Origin: an uncultured Pseudomonadales bacterium
GTDB lineage: Bacteria; Pseudomonadota; Gammaproteobacteria; Pseudomonadales; Azotimanducaceae
Direction of reading: 5' to 3'
Length of the DNA: 64,000 nt
Assembly (NCBI GenBank): GCA_958296195.1
Contig: OY282455.1
Coordinates: 620,001-684,000, forward strand
A program made the translations under genes and the position numbers. A model generated the notes under the pieces. It saw nothing but the letters and a program-made list of their open reading frames with translations. It was not told where the DNA came from and made no database searches. Every line of letters begins with the position of its first letter. Position 1 is the first letter of the stretch. This document shows, piece after piece, positions 26,315-34,864 of the stretch.

Positions 26315-26935
26315 TCATCCGGCTTTGTGGGCTAGTGCCCGGGTCAGCAGGCGCTTGCTGAGGGTGTTGGTGTTGACCACCTCGCCGTCCCCGTTGACGG
26401 TGAAGCGCAGTGCCGTTTGCTCGTCGCCGGCGCCCCGGAGCTCCAGGGTGTCGTAGAACACCAGCGCCACGTTGGGGTTCAGCTTCTCCACCTTGACCGA
26501 GACCGGCAGCGGTGCCTGATAGTTGGCTTGGTAGTGCAGCAGGTTGACCACGTACTCCCCGGCTTGCAACGCCCGGAGCGCCACCGTCTCCTGGTTGATG
26601 GGGTTGGCGGTCGCCCTGTTGTTGACGACCATGCGGTCCTGCAGCACACCCCGGTCGTCCCGCTCCAGATGCATCAGGGCGGTGTCGGGATTGTTGTACC
26701 AAACCAAGTCGCCGTTCGGCCCCTCCACCAGCGCATCCACGTCGTCCGGATGCTCGTCCGGCCAACGCACGGTGATGAGAACCTCCGCCTTGGAATGCAC
26801 GTTGCCGCGCTCCGCAGGGTCGGCCATCAAGGTGAAGGCGACCACGAACATGAAGGCGAAGCCCAGCAGCGCGTTGAACAGCAGGTCCGTAAAAGCGTCC
26901 GTGGGCTCCCGCCGACGATAAATGCTATGACGCAT
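26315..26935 (-). CDS. ExbD/TolR-like membrane protein with large periplasmic domain
   Basis: A 206-residue protein with one N-terminal transmembrane helix (LLFNALLGFAFMFVVAFTLM) preceded by TDAFTDLLF, the type of Asp-bearing entry seen in ExbD, TolR and MotB stator partners. The periplasmic part has a beta-rich EVLITVRWPDEHPDDVDALVEGPNGDLVWYN-type domain instead of the short ExbD domain. It lies downstream of the MotA/TolQ/ExbB-like gene, with 220 bases between. Membership of a proton-driven stator complex is inferred from the pairing. Confidence 0.72.
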   Translation of the reverse strand: MRHSIYRRREPTDAFTDLLFNALLGFAFMFVVAFTLMADPAERGNVHSKAEVLITVRWPDEHPDDVDALVEGPNGDLVWYNNPDTALMHLERDDRGVLQDRMVVNNRATANPINQETVALRALQAGEYVVNLLHYQANYQAPLPVSVKVEKLNPNVALVFYDTLELRGAGDEQTALRFTVNGDGEVVNTNTLSKRLLTRALAHKAG

Positions 26936-27155
26936 CGCTTGCGGCCCGCGTCCGAATCACCTAGCTGGAACCTTGCACGAAGTCATGGCGGCAACTTGCG
27001 CTAGGGGCCGGGCTGACCCTGATTCGCAGAACGGCGCAAGCCAAAGGACAAGCGGGAGCGCGGCCGGCGCACTTTGCGCCCGGGACCTTCTCGAACTATG
27101 ACTATGCGCCTTGGCGCCGTGCCGAGGGCCGGGAGCGCCCTGCATTGAGCAACCC

Positions 27156-27941
27156 CTATTTGGGTGCCGGGGCATTGGCCGTCACAACGGTAAGGCGTGT
27201 GGCCAACTCCGCTGCGGAGCTGTCCAGAACATGGTACTGAAGCTTCAGCAGGGTGCTGGTCACCAGCCCGGCCAGCGTGGTGTGCAGGGCCACCGCCATG
27301 CCGCCGCTCATGGCCGTCAGCAGTTGCTGCATCAGGCTCGGGTCGAATTGATCGATCTCGCCCAAGGGCTTCAGCATGAGGATGAAGCCGATAATGGTGC
27401 CCAACAGCCCCAGTTTCAGCAGGGCGTCGCTGATGAAGTGGCCGAGGGCGTGGCGGTTGGCGAGTTCATCGGCGAAGGCGGTCAGCAGCACCGCTCCATC
27501 TTGGTGTGCGCCGCCCTTTCCCAATGCAATGGCGAACTGATCGACCAATCCGGCTTCCCCAGCACCGAAGCCGGCGCGGCCTAGCGTGGGCTGCGCGACG
27601 GCCTCGCCGGTTAGGTTGGGCCGGTGGCCAGCCGTAGCCGCCTCGGCCTCGCCGCCTAGCTCCGCCCCGCCTGCGACGGAAACGACCGGGCCGCTCTCGC
27701 TCAATCGACCTTCAAGGGCGGCGCAGCGCCGCCGCTCGCCGCTAAGCTGCTGGGCCAACCACAACCAGTGGCCGCAAGCAGCGACGTAAACGAGCAGTAT
27801 GAGATGGGAGATGTAGCTCTTGTCTGCGCCGAGGGCGAAGGCCAAGGCTCCTTGGTCGGCGGCGACGAAGAAGCCGGCAATGATGAGGCCCAGAATGATG
27901 AGGGCTCGGAAGATGAGGTTGGCGTCGGTAAGCGGCTGCAT
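27156..27941 (-). CDS. MotA/TolQ/ExbB family proton channel protein
   Basis: A 261-residue inner-membrane protein. Two N-terminal helices (IFRALIILGLIIAGFFVAAD and SHLILLVYVAACGHWLWLA) precede a cytoplasmic stretch and two C-terminal helices in the MotA/TolQ/ExbB arrangement: KLGLLGTIIGFILMLKPLG and SGGMAVALHTTLAGLVTS, the signature of the proton-channel fold. ATG at 27941 is chosen; a TTG at 27965 would add eight residues. With the ExbD-like gene it probably forms an ion-driven stator. No TonB gene is nearby, and the partners are not canonical ExbD or TolR. Confidence 0.83.
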   Translation of the reverse strand: MQPLTDANLIFRALIILGLIIAGFFVAADQGALAFALGADKSYISHLILLVYVAACGHWLWLAQQLSGERRRCAALEGRLSESGPVVSVAGGAELGGEAEAATAGHRPNLTGEAVAQPTLGRAGFGAGEAGLVDQFAIALGKGGAHQDGAVLLTAFADELANRHALGHFISDALLKLGLLGTIIGFILMLKPLGEIDQFDPSLMQQLLTAMSGGMAVALHTTLAGLVTSTLLKLQYHVLDSSAAELATRLTVVTANAPAPK

Positions 27942-28043
27942 GAAACTTAGGGGCGTCCGGTGCAATCAAAGCGGACCGCGGCTGCCAGTTGCGCTCGTGT
28001 CGCGGAAGATTGGGGCGGCGAAATCAGCGATGCGCAGGGTTGC

Positions 28044-30092
28044 CTACTGCGTCGCCGCCTGGTCCGGGCTGTACCAAATCGGCGAGGTGTAGGCGCGTTC
28101 CTGAATGGTTGCCGCGCCGTAGTCCGGGCGCTCCATGCCCAGCGCCAAGGCGTCCAAATGGGCGTGGCGTGGGGTGGGTATCTCCAGCACTCGCACATAG
28201 TAGAAGGCCGGCTGGGAGGGGTCGAACGCCGGGTCGCGCCAAGTGGCGGCTAGCTCCGCCGCGCCGATGCTGTTGCTGTAGCGGCCGGTGCTCAAGTCCA
28301 CGGTGTTGCCTACCGGCGGCAGTGTTCCTTGAGCGTTCGGCTGCCGTTCGCCGGCCCAGGCTGCGTCGAACACCTGCTCCCGCACCTCCCCGCCGGCATC
28401 CACCCAGCCCTTGATGATCTGCACTCGGTCCAAGTTGGCACCGATGGGATCCTTCTGCGCCGCTACTTTGAAGACGGGTGCGGCGCCGGCCGCTGCGGGC
28501 GGCAATTCGCCGCCCATCGGAACGGCAGCGGAGGTCTCGGCACCGCCTTCGGCAGCGTCGGCCGCCGCCGTTTCCGGGTTGGCCTCGGCTTGTTCCCAAG
28601 CGCCGGAAAAGCGCACCCTGATGCGCGGGCCGGTGGTGGCGTAGGTCTCGCGCCGCCGCATCGCGCTTAGGATGGCTTCTCGGGTGTTTTCCTCCGCCCA
28701 AACCGCCGCCAAGCCGGAAGCGGACATGGTCCAGCCGCGGTTGCCGCCGGCAATGACGTCGTTGATCTTCGTTTCGGGGGTGGAGTCCGTCGCCATCTTG
28801 CCGGCGAAGTTGTTCTCCTCCGCAGTCGCCAGCCCGGTGTGGGCGTCCGTGGAGCCGATCATGCCGAACTGAAATGGATTCACGCCTAGGGCCTGTCCCA
28901 ACTTCAAGCCAGTCTTCAGCGCCGAACGCACATAGTCCCCGGGATGCGGCACATACTCCTCCCGCTCCTTCTGAATGTAGAAGGGATAGAGTTCAAAGTC
29001 CGCAAATTCGTCGTTGGGCGCCAGCCAAGGGTGTACTTCGGAGTCGCCCTTGATCTGGGTCGCCTCCACTATTTTCTCCCACTTCATGCGCTGCTGCGCA
29101 TAGTCGGCATCCACCGGGTCGCCGCGCAAGGTTGTGTCCGCGAACATCAGGCCCTTGGAGATGTTGGAGTTGTGCGGGATGGCCAGAAAGCGGGCGCCGG
29201 TGCTGGCGCTGGTTTGCTCCAGCCAGCGCCACAGGTCCTCCGGGTAGGGGCTGTCGATGGAGGAGAAGGGCATGAAGGAGCGGGCTTGGGTGGCGTTGGC
29301 GTCCGTCACCACCACCCGATGCAGGTTGGCGCCGCCGGGCACGGAACTCCACTCCCAGCCGATCAATGTGGTGAAGCCGCCCGGTTCGTAGTGGGACTCG
29401 GCGGCGACGACGATTTCGCTCCAGGCGGTGCGCACCACCTTCGTTGGGGAAGGCAACCTTCCGGTGGTGTCGGAGCTCCAGCTCGCGGCCGCGGAGCGCG
29501 GGTCCGCGGATTCGGGCAGCACATCCCGAAACAACGGCGGCCCGGCGCGTTCGTCAACGGCGTTGCGGATGGTGCGGGTGGTGTACCAGTAGAAGATGCT
29601 GTCCAGAATGCCGGCGTCGTCGTCCTGCAAGCCGTTGCGGTAGATGTCACGCAGGACGCCGGTGTACTCCGCGTGGTCGGAGACGACCAGAAAATCCAGC
29701 GGCGCACTGAGCTGCATCCGCGCCCGATGGTACGGATGGATCACCGGCATTCCCTTGGCGAAGCGGTAGGCGGTGTCCGGATCCGCGGAGAGATTGTTGT
29801 TGAGGAAGGCGTCGAAGGAGTAGGAGGTGTGCAGGTGGGTGTCCCCCCACAGCAGTTGCTTCTCCGCCACCGCCGCCAACGGCGACGCCGCCACCAGCAG
29901 CGCCGCGCTCCAAGCCGCTGCCCTGCACTTGCCGGAGTTCCCGATGCGGCCCTTTCGCCCTGGGAGCACAGGTCCATGAAAGAAGGCGGCAGCGCCTCCT
30001 AGGCGGGCATCCAACTTGCCAAGTCTGGTTGCTTGGTCGTCGTCCACGGAGTGTGCAGACTGCGCGAATGGGCTTTCCACAAAGGCTGTCAT
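28044..30092 (-). CDS. DUF3604 domain protein (PHP-like metal-dependent hydrolase)
   Basis: A 682-residue exported protein of the DUF3604 family. LLWGDTHLHTSYSFDAF, FLVVSDHAEYTGV, IPHNSNISKG and GMIGSTDAHTG carry the His and Asp residues that make a PHP-type metal site. The ATG at 30092 has AGGGGA upstream, but a secretory signal (AAAWSAALLVAASPLAAVAEK) begins only about 60 residues later, so the GTG at 29969 may be the true start. The family is common in marine Gammaproteobacteria and its substrate is unknown; a periplasmic phosphoester or ester hydrolase is plausible. Confidence 0.88.
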   Translation of the reverse strand: MTAFVESPFAQSAHSVDDDQATRLGKLDARLGGAAAFFHGPVLPGRKGRIGNSGKCRAAAWSAALLVAASPLAAVAEKQLLWGDTHLHTSYSFDAFLNNNLSADPDTAYRFAKGMPVIHPYHRARMQLSAPLDFLVVSDHAEYTGVLRDIYRNGLQDDDAGILDSIFYWYTTRTIRNAVDERAGPPLFRDVLPESADPRSAAASWSSDTTGRLPSPTKVVRTAWSEIVVAAESHYEPGGFTTLIGWEWSSVPGGANLHRVVVTDANATQARSFMPFSSIDSPYPEDLWRWLEQTSASTGARFLAIPHNSNISKGLMFADTTLRGDPVDADYAQQRMKWEKIVEATQIKGDSEVHPWLAPNDEFADFELYPFYIQKEREEYVPHPGDYVRSALKTGLKLGQALGVNPFQFGMIGSTDAHTGLATAEENNFAGKMATDSTPETKINDVIAGGNRGWTMSASGLAAVWAEENTREAILSAMRRRETYATTGPRIRVRFSGAWEQAEANPETAAADAAEGGAETSAAVPMGGELPPAAAGAAPVFKVAAQKDPIGANLDRVQIIKGWVDAGGEVREQVFDAAWAGERQPNAQGTLPPVGNTVDLSTGRYSNSIGAAELAATWRDPAFDPSQPAFYYVRVLEIPTPRHAHLDALALGMERPDYGAATIQERAYTSPIWYSPDQAATQ

Positions 30093-30454
30093 ACGTTCCC
30101 CTGATCGCAAATCCTATGCCCGCAGCATCATACTTGCCATTTGACCCAAGGCGCCACCGAAAAACCAGCCCCAGCCTAGCCTCCGAAGTCGACGACCTCT
30201 CGGAAGCGGATCAATGGGTCAAAGCCACTTGCTCGCACCGCGACCTAGTCGCTTATGTGGCTGAACCACACCGGTCTGCTCGGCCATGCCTAGAGTGGCG
30301 TCCGGTTCGTGGGGACGGGGGGTTGCTTTCAGTGACCGGAGCTTTCGTTCATGGCAGCAGTCGTGCAGGGCGTCTTGATCCTGCTGGGGAGAACTTTGCG
30401 CGGCGGGGCGTCAATGAATGCAGATAGAATGTCGGGGCCTGTGGAGGAATCGGC
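30093..30454. other. 362-bp divergent intergenic region before gpsA
   Basis: It lies between the DUF3604 gene (leftward) and gpsA (rightward) and must hold both promoters. The short open frames across it are arginine- and proline-rich shadows. No convincing -35/-10 pair, hairpin or repeat was picked out by eye. Confidence 0.4.
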
Positions 30455-31456
30455 ATGGCTCACATCGCCGTAATCGGTCTTGGCAACTTCGGCACCGCTC
30501 TGGCGCGAAACTGGGCGCTGCACGGCAATGAGGTCTTCGGCTGGACCGTTGAGCAGGAGGTGTTCGACAGCATCCGGCGTCACCAAGTCAACGAAAAATA
30601 TCTGCCGGGCGTTGAGCTGCCGAGTCTGACGGCCACGCTGAGCTTGCAGGAGGCCATCGACGGCGCGGAGGTCATCGCCTTGGCGCTGCCTTCCCATGTG
30701 GTGCTGGACGTCGTCGACGAGCTCGTGCCCTTGCTGGGGCCGACGCCGGTGCTGGTTGACTTGGCCAAGGGCTTGGCGCCGGGGGAAACCCTGGTCTCGG
30801 AGGCCATAGGCGCGAGGCTTGAGGCCGCCGGCCGCAGCAACCCCTTGGCGGTGATGACCGGCCCCACCATCGCTCCGGAATTGGCCGCCGGCGTCCTGAC
30901 CACGGCCTTGATTGCGGCGGAGGACCAAGCCGTGGCGCAGCGTCTCGCGGAGGCGCTCTCCACTCCGACCTTTGCGGTGCGCCATGCGACGGACCCTTTG
31001 GGCGTGGAGCTTTGGGGCGCGTTCAAGAACGTCATCGCGCTGGCCTGCGGTCTTTCTGACGGCCTCAAGCAAGCCGGCGGCCTTGGCGGGGACAACCTCA
31101 AGGCGGCGCTGTTCACCGCCGGTTTCGGCGAAGCCTGCCGGGTGCTGGCGGCACTGGGCGCCCACCCGGAAACCGCTTTCAGCCCCGCCGGCGTCGGCGA
31201 CCTGTTCGTCACCGCCACGTCGCCCCACGGCCGCAACCGCCGCACCGGGGAGCTGCTGGGCGGCGGCCAAAGCCTGGAGGCCGCCTTGGGCAGCACCGTG
31301 ATGGTCTCCGAGGGCGTGCGCGCCACCCGCATGTTCGCCGCCCGCACCGAGGCGGAGGGCGCACCCGCGCCCTTCGTCAAATTGGTGCTCGCCCTTCTGG
31401 ATGGCCGGCTGGACGCCGAAACCTGCGTACGTCGCATGCTGCGGATTCAGGCATGA
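30455..31456 (+). CDS. gpsA: NAD(P)H-dependent glycerol-3-phosphate dehydrogenase
   Basis: GpsA reduces dihydroxyacetone phosphate to sn-glycerol-3-phosphate, the backbone for phospholipid synthesis. The 333-residue protein has the Rossmann motif GLGNFGTALA at residues 7-16, MTGPTIAPELAAG, and the catalytic Lys in WGAFKNVIALACG. The C-terminal helical domain includes GVGDLFVTATSPHGRNRR. All key segments are intact and the length is standard. It is a single gene between divergent and same-strand neighbours, with yccA 80 bases downstream. Confidence 0.97.
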   Translation: MAHIAVIGLGNFGTALARNWALHGNEVFGWTVEQEVFDSIRRHQVNEKYLPGVELPSLTATLSLQEAIDGAEVIALALPSHVVLDVVDELVPLLGPTPVLVDLAKGLAPGETLVSEAIGARLEAAGRSNPLAVMTGPTIAPELAAGVLTTALIAAEDQAVAQRLAEALSTPTFAVRHATDPLGVELWGAFKNVIALACGLSDGLKQAGGLGGDNLKAALFTAGFGEACRVLAALGAHPETAFSPAGVGDLFVTATSPHGRNRRTGELLGGGQSLEAALGSTVMVSEGVRATRMFAARTEAEGAPAPFVKLVLALLDGRLDAETCVRRMLRIQA

Positions 31457-31535
31457 AGATTGCTGCCGCCGGCACTTGCAACTTGCGCGAAAATTCCCAA
31501 TATAGGGGCAGGACAACCAACAAGGAGGTTCACAA

Positions 31536-32198
31536 ATGGCTTATACGGACGTAATCGCCTCCCGCGCCGCCGGCGCGGTGCAAATTGACAAGGTTCTGCG
31601 CAACACCTACATGCTGCTGAGCATGACCTTGGCGTTCAGCGCTCTCATGGCCGGAGTTTCCATGGCGATGGGTGCGCCCTATCTCGGCCCCATCGTCACC
31701 TTGGTCGGGTTCTTCGGCTTGGTCTTCGCCGTGCACAAGACGGCGGAAAGCACTTTAGGCCTGCTGTTCACCTTCCTGTTGACGGGTTTCATGGGCTTCA
31801 CCCTAGGCCCCATTCTCAATGCCTACCTGAGCCTTGCCAACGGCCCTAGTTTGGTGGTTTCGGCGCTGGGCACCACGGCGGCGGCCTTTGTTGGGCTTTC
31901 CGCCTACGCCGTTGTCACCCGCAAGGACTTCAGTTTCCTCTCCGGCTTCCTCGTGGTGGGCTTCTTCGTGCTGATGGGCGCCGTGGTGCTGGGGCTGTTC
32001 TTTGATCTTTCGGCCTTCTCGGTGGCCATTTCCTGCGGCTTCGTGCTGTTCGCCAGCGCCGCCATCCTGTGGCAGACCAGCGCCATCATTCACGGCGGGG
32101 AGACCAACTACATCCGCGCTACGGTGTCGCTGTTCGTGTCGTTCTACAATCTGTTCCTCTCGCTGCTGCACATCTTTGGGGTGATGAGCGACGACTAG
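31536..32198 (+). CDS. yccA: Bax inhibitor-1/YccA family inner membrane protein
   Basis: A 220-residue protein with seven transmembrane helices of the BI-1/YccA family, related to a modulator of the FtsH protease. The N-terminal IDKVLRNTYMLLSMTLAFSAL and the C-terminal ATVSLFVSFYNLFLSLLHIFG are family signatures, and conserved acidic residues are near the end. The ribosome site AAGGAGG at an ideal distance supports the ATG at 31536. It is usually a stand-alone gene. Confidence 0.94.
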   Translation: MAYTDVIASRAAGAVQIDKVLRNTYMLLSMTLAFSALMAGVSMAMGAPYLGPIVTLVGFFGLVFAVHKTAESTLGLLFTFLLTGFMGFTLGPILNAYLSLANGPSLVVSALGTTAAAFVGLSAYAVVTRKDFSFLSGFLVVGFFVLMGAVVLGLFFDLSAFSVAISCGFVLFASAAILWQTSAIIHGGETNYIRATVSLFVSFYNLFLSLLHIFGVMSDD

Positions 32199-32240
32199 CT
32201 GCGACTTGGCGGCTGGCGGGACGGCTTAAGCGGTTCTCCG

Positions 32241-33452
32241 TCAGCCGCTGCGGTAAAGCGCCTCTCGTTCGCGGGACGCCCTGACCACCGGAATCTCCTC
32301 GTCGGCCAGCCCCGCCATCCACTGCTTGCGGGCCAAGGCGCGTTCGATGTGCGGCGCCAAATCCTCCGCCTTGCGGGCCTCCCGCGCCTCCCGTTTAGCT
32401 GCGAACTCCGGTAGCACCTCCCGCCCGAAGAGCTCCAGGCTTTCGCAGATGTGGTCGTGGCGATTCTTGCCGCCTTGCTGCAGGAAGATGATTTGGTCGA
32501 TGCCGGCCTCCTGAAAATCCCGGATGTGCTCCGCAAAGTGTGCTGGTGTGCCGATGCCTGGAGCGCCGATGGTGGGCAGGTCCCGGTCCCGTAGGGATTC
32601 GTACTCCCTCCACAGTTGGGAGCGGCCAGGCTTGCTGTCGTTGGCGACCAAGGCGTTGATGGCGTAGCGGAAGAAGGCGAAGCCATCGACTCCCCGGCGC
32701 CGGGCTTCGTCCGGGTCCTCATGCAGGGAGAAACCGGCCACTACGGCCAGGTTGGCGTTGACTTGGTGGCCCAAGGGCACGCACTCATCGGATTTGATGA
32801 TGTTGTAGTAGGTGTCCGCCCAGGTTCGCGCCTCATCCGGGTTCACGAAGGTGAAGGCCAGGGCGCCGATGCCGTTTCTGGCGGCGGTCTCTATGGTTCT
32901 GCGGCTGGTGCAGGCCATCCACATGGGCGGATGGGGTTTTTGCAGGGGCTTGGGCAGGACGTTGCGGCAGGGCATGGAGAAGCCTTCCCCCTCGTAGCCA
33001 GGGTAGGGGTCCAGCACCATCATGTTGGCGATTTGCTCCGCTGCCTCCAGGGAGAGCGCCTGCTTGCGCTTGGCCGGTACGCCGTAGCCGTGCAGCTCCA
33101 GCCGGGTGGCGCCCTCGCCGATGCCAAAATCGACCCGACCATTGGAGACCAAGTCGAGCATGGCCACGGATTCGGCGGTGCGCGCAGGATGGTTGTAGTT
33201 GGGTATCACTTGGCGAATGCCGAACCCAACCCGAATGCGCTCCGTCTTGGCGGCCAGCGCCGTGAGGAACACGTCCGAGGCGGAGCAGTGGGAGTATTCA
33301 TCCAAAAAGTGGTGCTCCACCGCCCAAGCGTGGTCGATGCCCAGCCGGTCGGCAAGCTGAACCTGTTCGATGGCTTCGTGGATCAGCCGATGCTCCGCAT
33401 TGTTGTCCCAAGGCTTGGGCAGTTGCAGCTCGTAAAATACGCCAAAGCGCAT
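32241..33452 (-). CDS. LLM class flavin-dependent oxidoreductase (luciferase-like)
   Basis: A 403-residue bacterial-luciferase-fold monooxygenase that would use reduced FMN or F420 supplied by a partner. The N-terminus MRFGVFYELQLPKPW, AVEHHFLDEYSHCSASDVFLTALAAKTERIRVGFG, and VDFGIGEGATRLE are typical. ATG at 33452 is preceded by GGAAGGGGG. No flavin reductase is adjacent. The substrate cannot be predicted; homologues act on long-chain, sulfonated or chelating compounds. Immediately upstream lies an ATPase remnant unrelated to it. Confidence 0.9.
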   Translation of the reverse strand: MRFGVFYELQLPKPWDNNAEHRLIHEAIEQVQLADRLGIDHAWAVEHHFLDEYSHCSASDVFLTALAAKTERIRVGFGIRQVIPNYNHPARTAESVAMLDLVSNGRVDFGIGEGATRLELHGYGVPAKRKQALSLEAAEQIANMMVLDPYPGYEGEGFSMPCRNVLPKPLQKPHPPMWMACTSRRTIETAARNGIGALAFTFVNPDEARTWADTYYNIIKSDECVPLGHQVNANLAVVAGFSLHEDPDEARRRGVDGFAFFRYAINALVANDSKPGRSQLWREYESLRDRDLPTIGAPGIGTPAHFAEHIRDFQEAGIDQIIFLQQGGKNRHDHICESLELFGREVLPEFAAKREAREARKAEDLAPHIERALARKQWMAGLADEEIPVVRASREREALYRSG

Positions 33453-33474
33453 CTAGACCCCCTTCCTTCAGTAG

Positions 33475-33696
33475 TCAAAGCTCCGTTTGGAGCGGTAATT
33501 TTATCCTATTGTCGCATCCTGTCGACCCTTTCAAAAGCATCGGTAGCCGCGCTTGGTAGGCGGCTTCAAACAGAATCACCTCGTCCGCCAATAGCGGATG
33601 GAAGAGCTCGGAGTTCAAGGTGGCGAAGTTCGGGGGTGCTACGACGGCACCCGCATCTCTTCGTTGACCATCATCCACCATTCTGACTGACCTCAT
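33475..33696 (-). pseudogene. remnant of a MoxR-type AAA ATPase (CbbQ/NirQ/NorQ group)
   Basis: The 73-codon frame contains LLADEVILFEAAYQARLPM followed by LLKGSTGC, closely like the N-terminus of CbbQ/NorQ ATPases (DEV-LFEAAY-ARLP-LLKGPTGCGKT). Similarity stops inside Walker A: the next residues are DNRIKLPLQ instead of GKT, and a stop follows. All ATPase motifs after this point are absent from the neighbourhood. It is therefore a 5' fragment left after a deletion or insertion, about 100 bases from the AT-richer dCTP-deaminase-like gene. Confidence 0.6.
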
Positions 33697-33796
33697 GAAA
33701 CCTTGGCGTCATCGGCCCTCATGGAGTCTTGTACGCAACGAAGACCCCTAATTGCCCACAACTCAAATACTGGAAAGTGAGGAGAACAACGGGCTA

Positions 33797-34774
33797 CTAT
33801 TTCTGCCGCGCAACAAAAATTAGGGTGGAAGCAGCGGCAATCGTGCAAGTCAAACCAACGGCAAAGCTGTTTTCCTGGAGAAAACCCCAAACGGAGGAAT
33901 TTGTTGACAGTGTGAAAAAAAGGCCGACCGCGCCGACAAACAATGCTCCAGCGCCAATAAGCCACTTGTTTTGCAACGACCCCACCTCCTCCCTAAGAAT
34001 TTTGCGGACCATATTCGGAGTATCGCTCTGCCGTTCCTGTATTTGGGCAGCGTACGTTTTAAGGGCTTCGATTGCATCGTGAATCTCCGAATACTCATCC
34101 GTAACATCTCTAAACTGTTGGTCTATTTCCTTTAGGCGTTTTCCGAGTATTCCCCAAGGGTAGCCGGAAGACATTAGCTGATCCAGAAGATCTTGGGGAC
34201 CGCCTTTCACAAACGGGCCTACCCATTCGGACTCCTTCATTCCAACTGGCGCACCGGTCCGTTTCGACCGGACATATCCTTTCTGGTTTTGGTAGTCACC
34301 CGAATAAAGGTGTTCGGGTGATTCGCCTTCATCCAATTTGAATATCGTGATCCGGTAGATTTTTTCCTTGAAAAGGAAGCGGCGCTCCTCATTTGAATTA
34401 TTAGTTAACGTCCAGTTGAGTGTGCCGTGGAAGCCGGCGTCAACTTGCGTGGTGGGCGCAATCATGCCTTCCCGGGAAAGATCGGTAGTTGGGCTTACAA
34501 ATGCATGCAAATCATGACCAGGAAATACTGTATGAACAGTTTCCCTCCTGAAGTCCAAGTCCTCAAAAGCCGTTACTCCCACTAAATGACCAGGATGTAC
34601 TTGGATATCTTTCTTGCTCCTACTTAAATCGAAAGATTTTCCCGTATTGATGAATTCTCCTCTGTCGCCCAAACGAAGCACATAGGAATTCGGGCGAAGG
34701 CATTCCTCTTCGGCATTCCGCAATACCGTCCCGAAAAGAGATTTCAGTTCCCTATCATTCAGTATGGTTGCCAT
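33797..34774 (-). CDS. dCTP deaminase/dUTPase-like domain protein with C-terminal membrane anchor
   Basis: A 325-residue protein in three parts. Residues 1-155 resemble the trimeric dCTP deaminase fold: ILNDRELKSLFG, RPNSYVLRLGD, VHPGHLVGVTAFEDLDF and VDAGFHGTLNWTLTN. A charged helical or coiled-coil section (KRLKEIDQQFRDVTDEYSEI) follows, and two hydrophobic segments end the chain (LIGAGALFVGAVGLFFTL; SFAVGLTCTIAAASTLIF). The residue that aligns with the catalytic Glu of the deaminase (LEFYN in E. coli) is Thr here, so the domain may bind rather than deaminate nucleotides. The start at 34774 opens on the first conserved strand. Base composition is visibly more AT-rich than its neighbours, suggesting transfer. 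The role is unknown. Confidence 0.7.
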   Translation of the reverse strand: MATILNDRELKSLFGTVLRNAEEECLRPNSYVLRLGDRGEFINTGKSFDLSRSKKDIQVHPGHLVGVTAFEDLDFRRETVHTVFPGHDLHAFVSPTTDLSREGMIAPTTQVDAGFHGTLNWTLTNNSNEERRFLFKEKIYRITIFKLDEGESPEHLYSGDYQNQKGYVRSKRTGAPVGMKESEWVGPFVKGGPQDLLDQLMSSGYPWGILGKRLKEIDQQFRDVTDEYSEIHDAIEALKTYAAQIQERQSDTPNMVRKILREEVGSLQNKWLIGAGALFVGAVGLFFTLSTNSSVWGFLQENSFAVGLTCTIAAASTLIFVARQK

Positions 34775-34864
34775 AGCAGCACTTCGGGGCAAGTTGTGGA
34801 TGGATGAAATTAGACAACTATGGTCGTGGGTCGTCAAGGGAGCGCAAGCCGCAAATTTCGCCGC

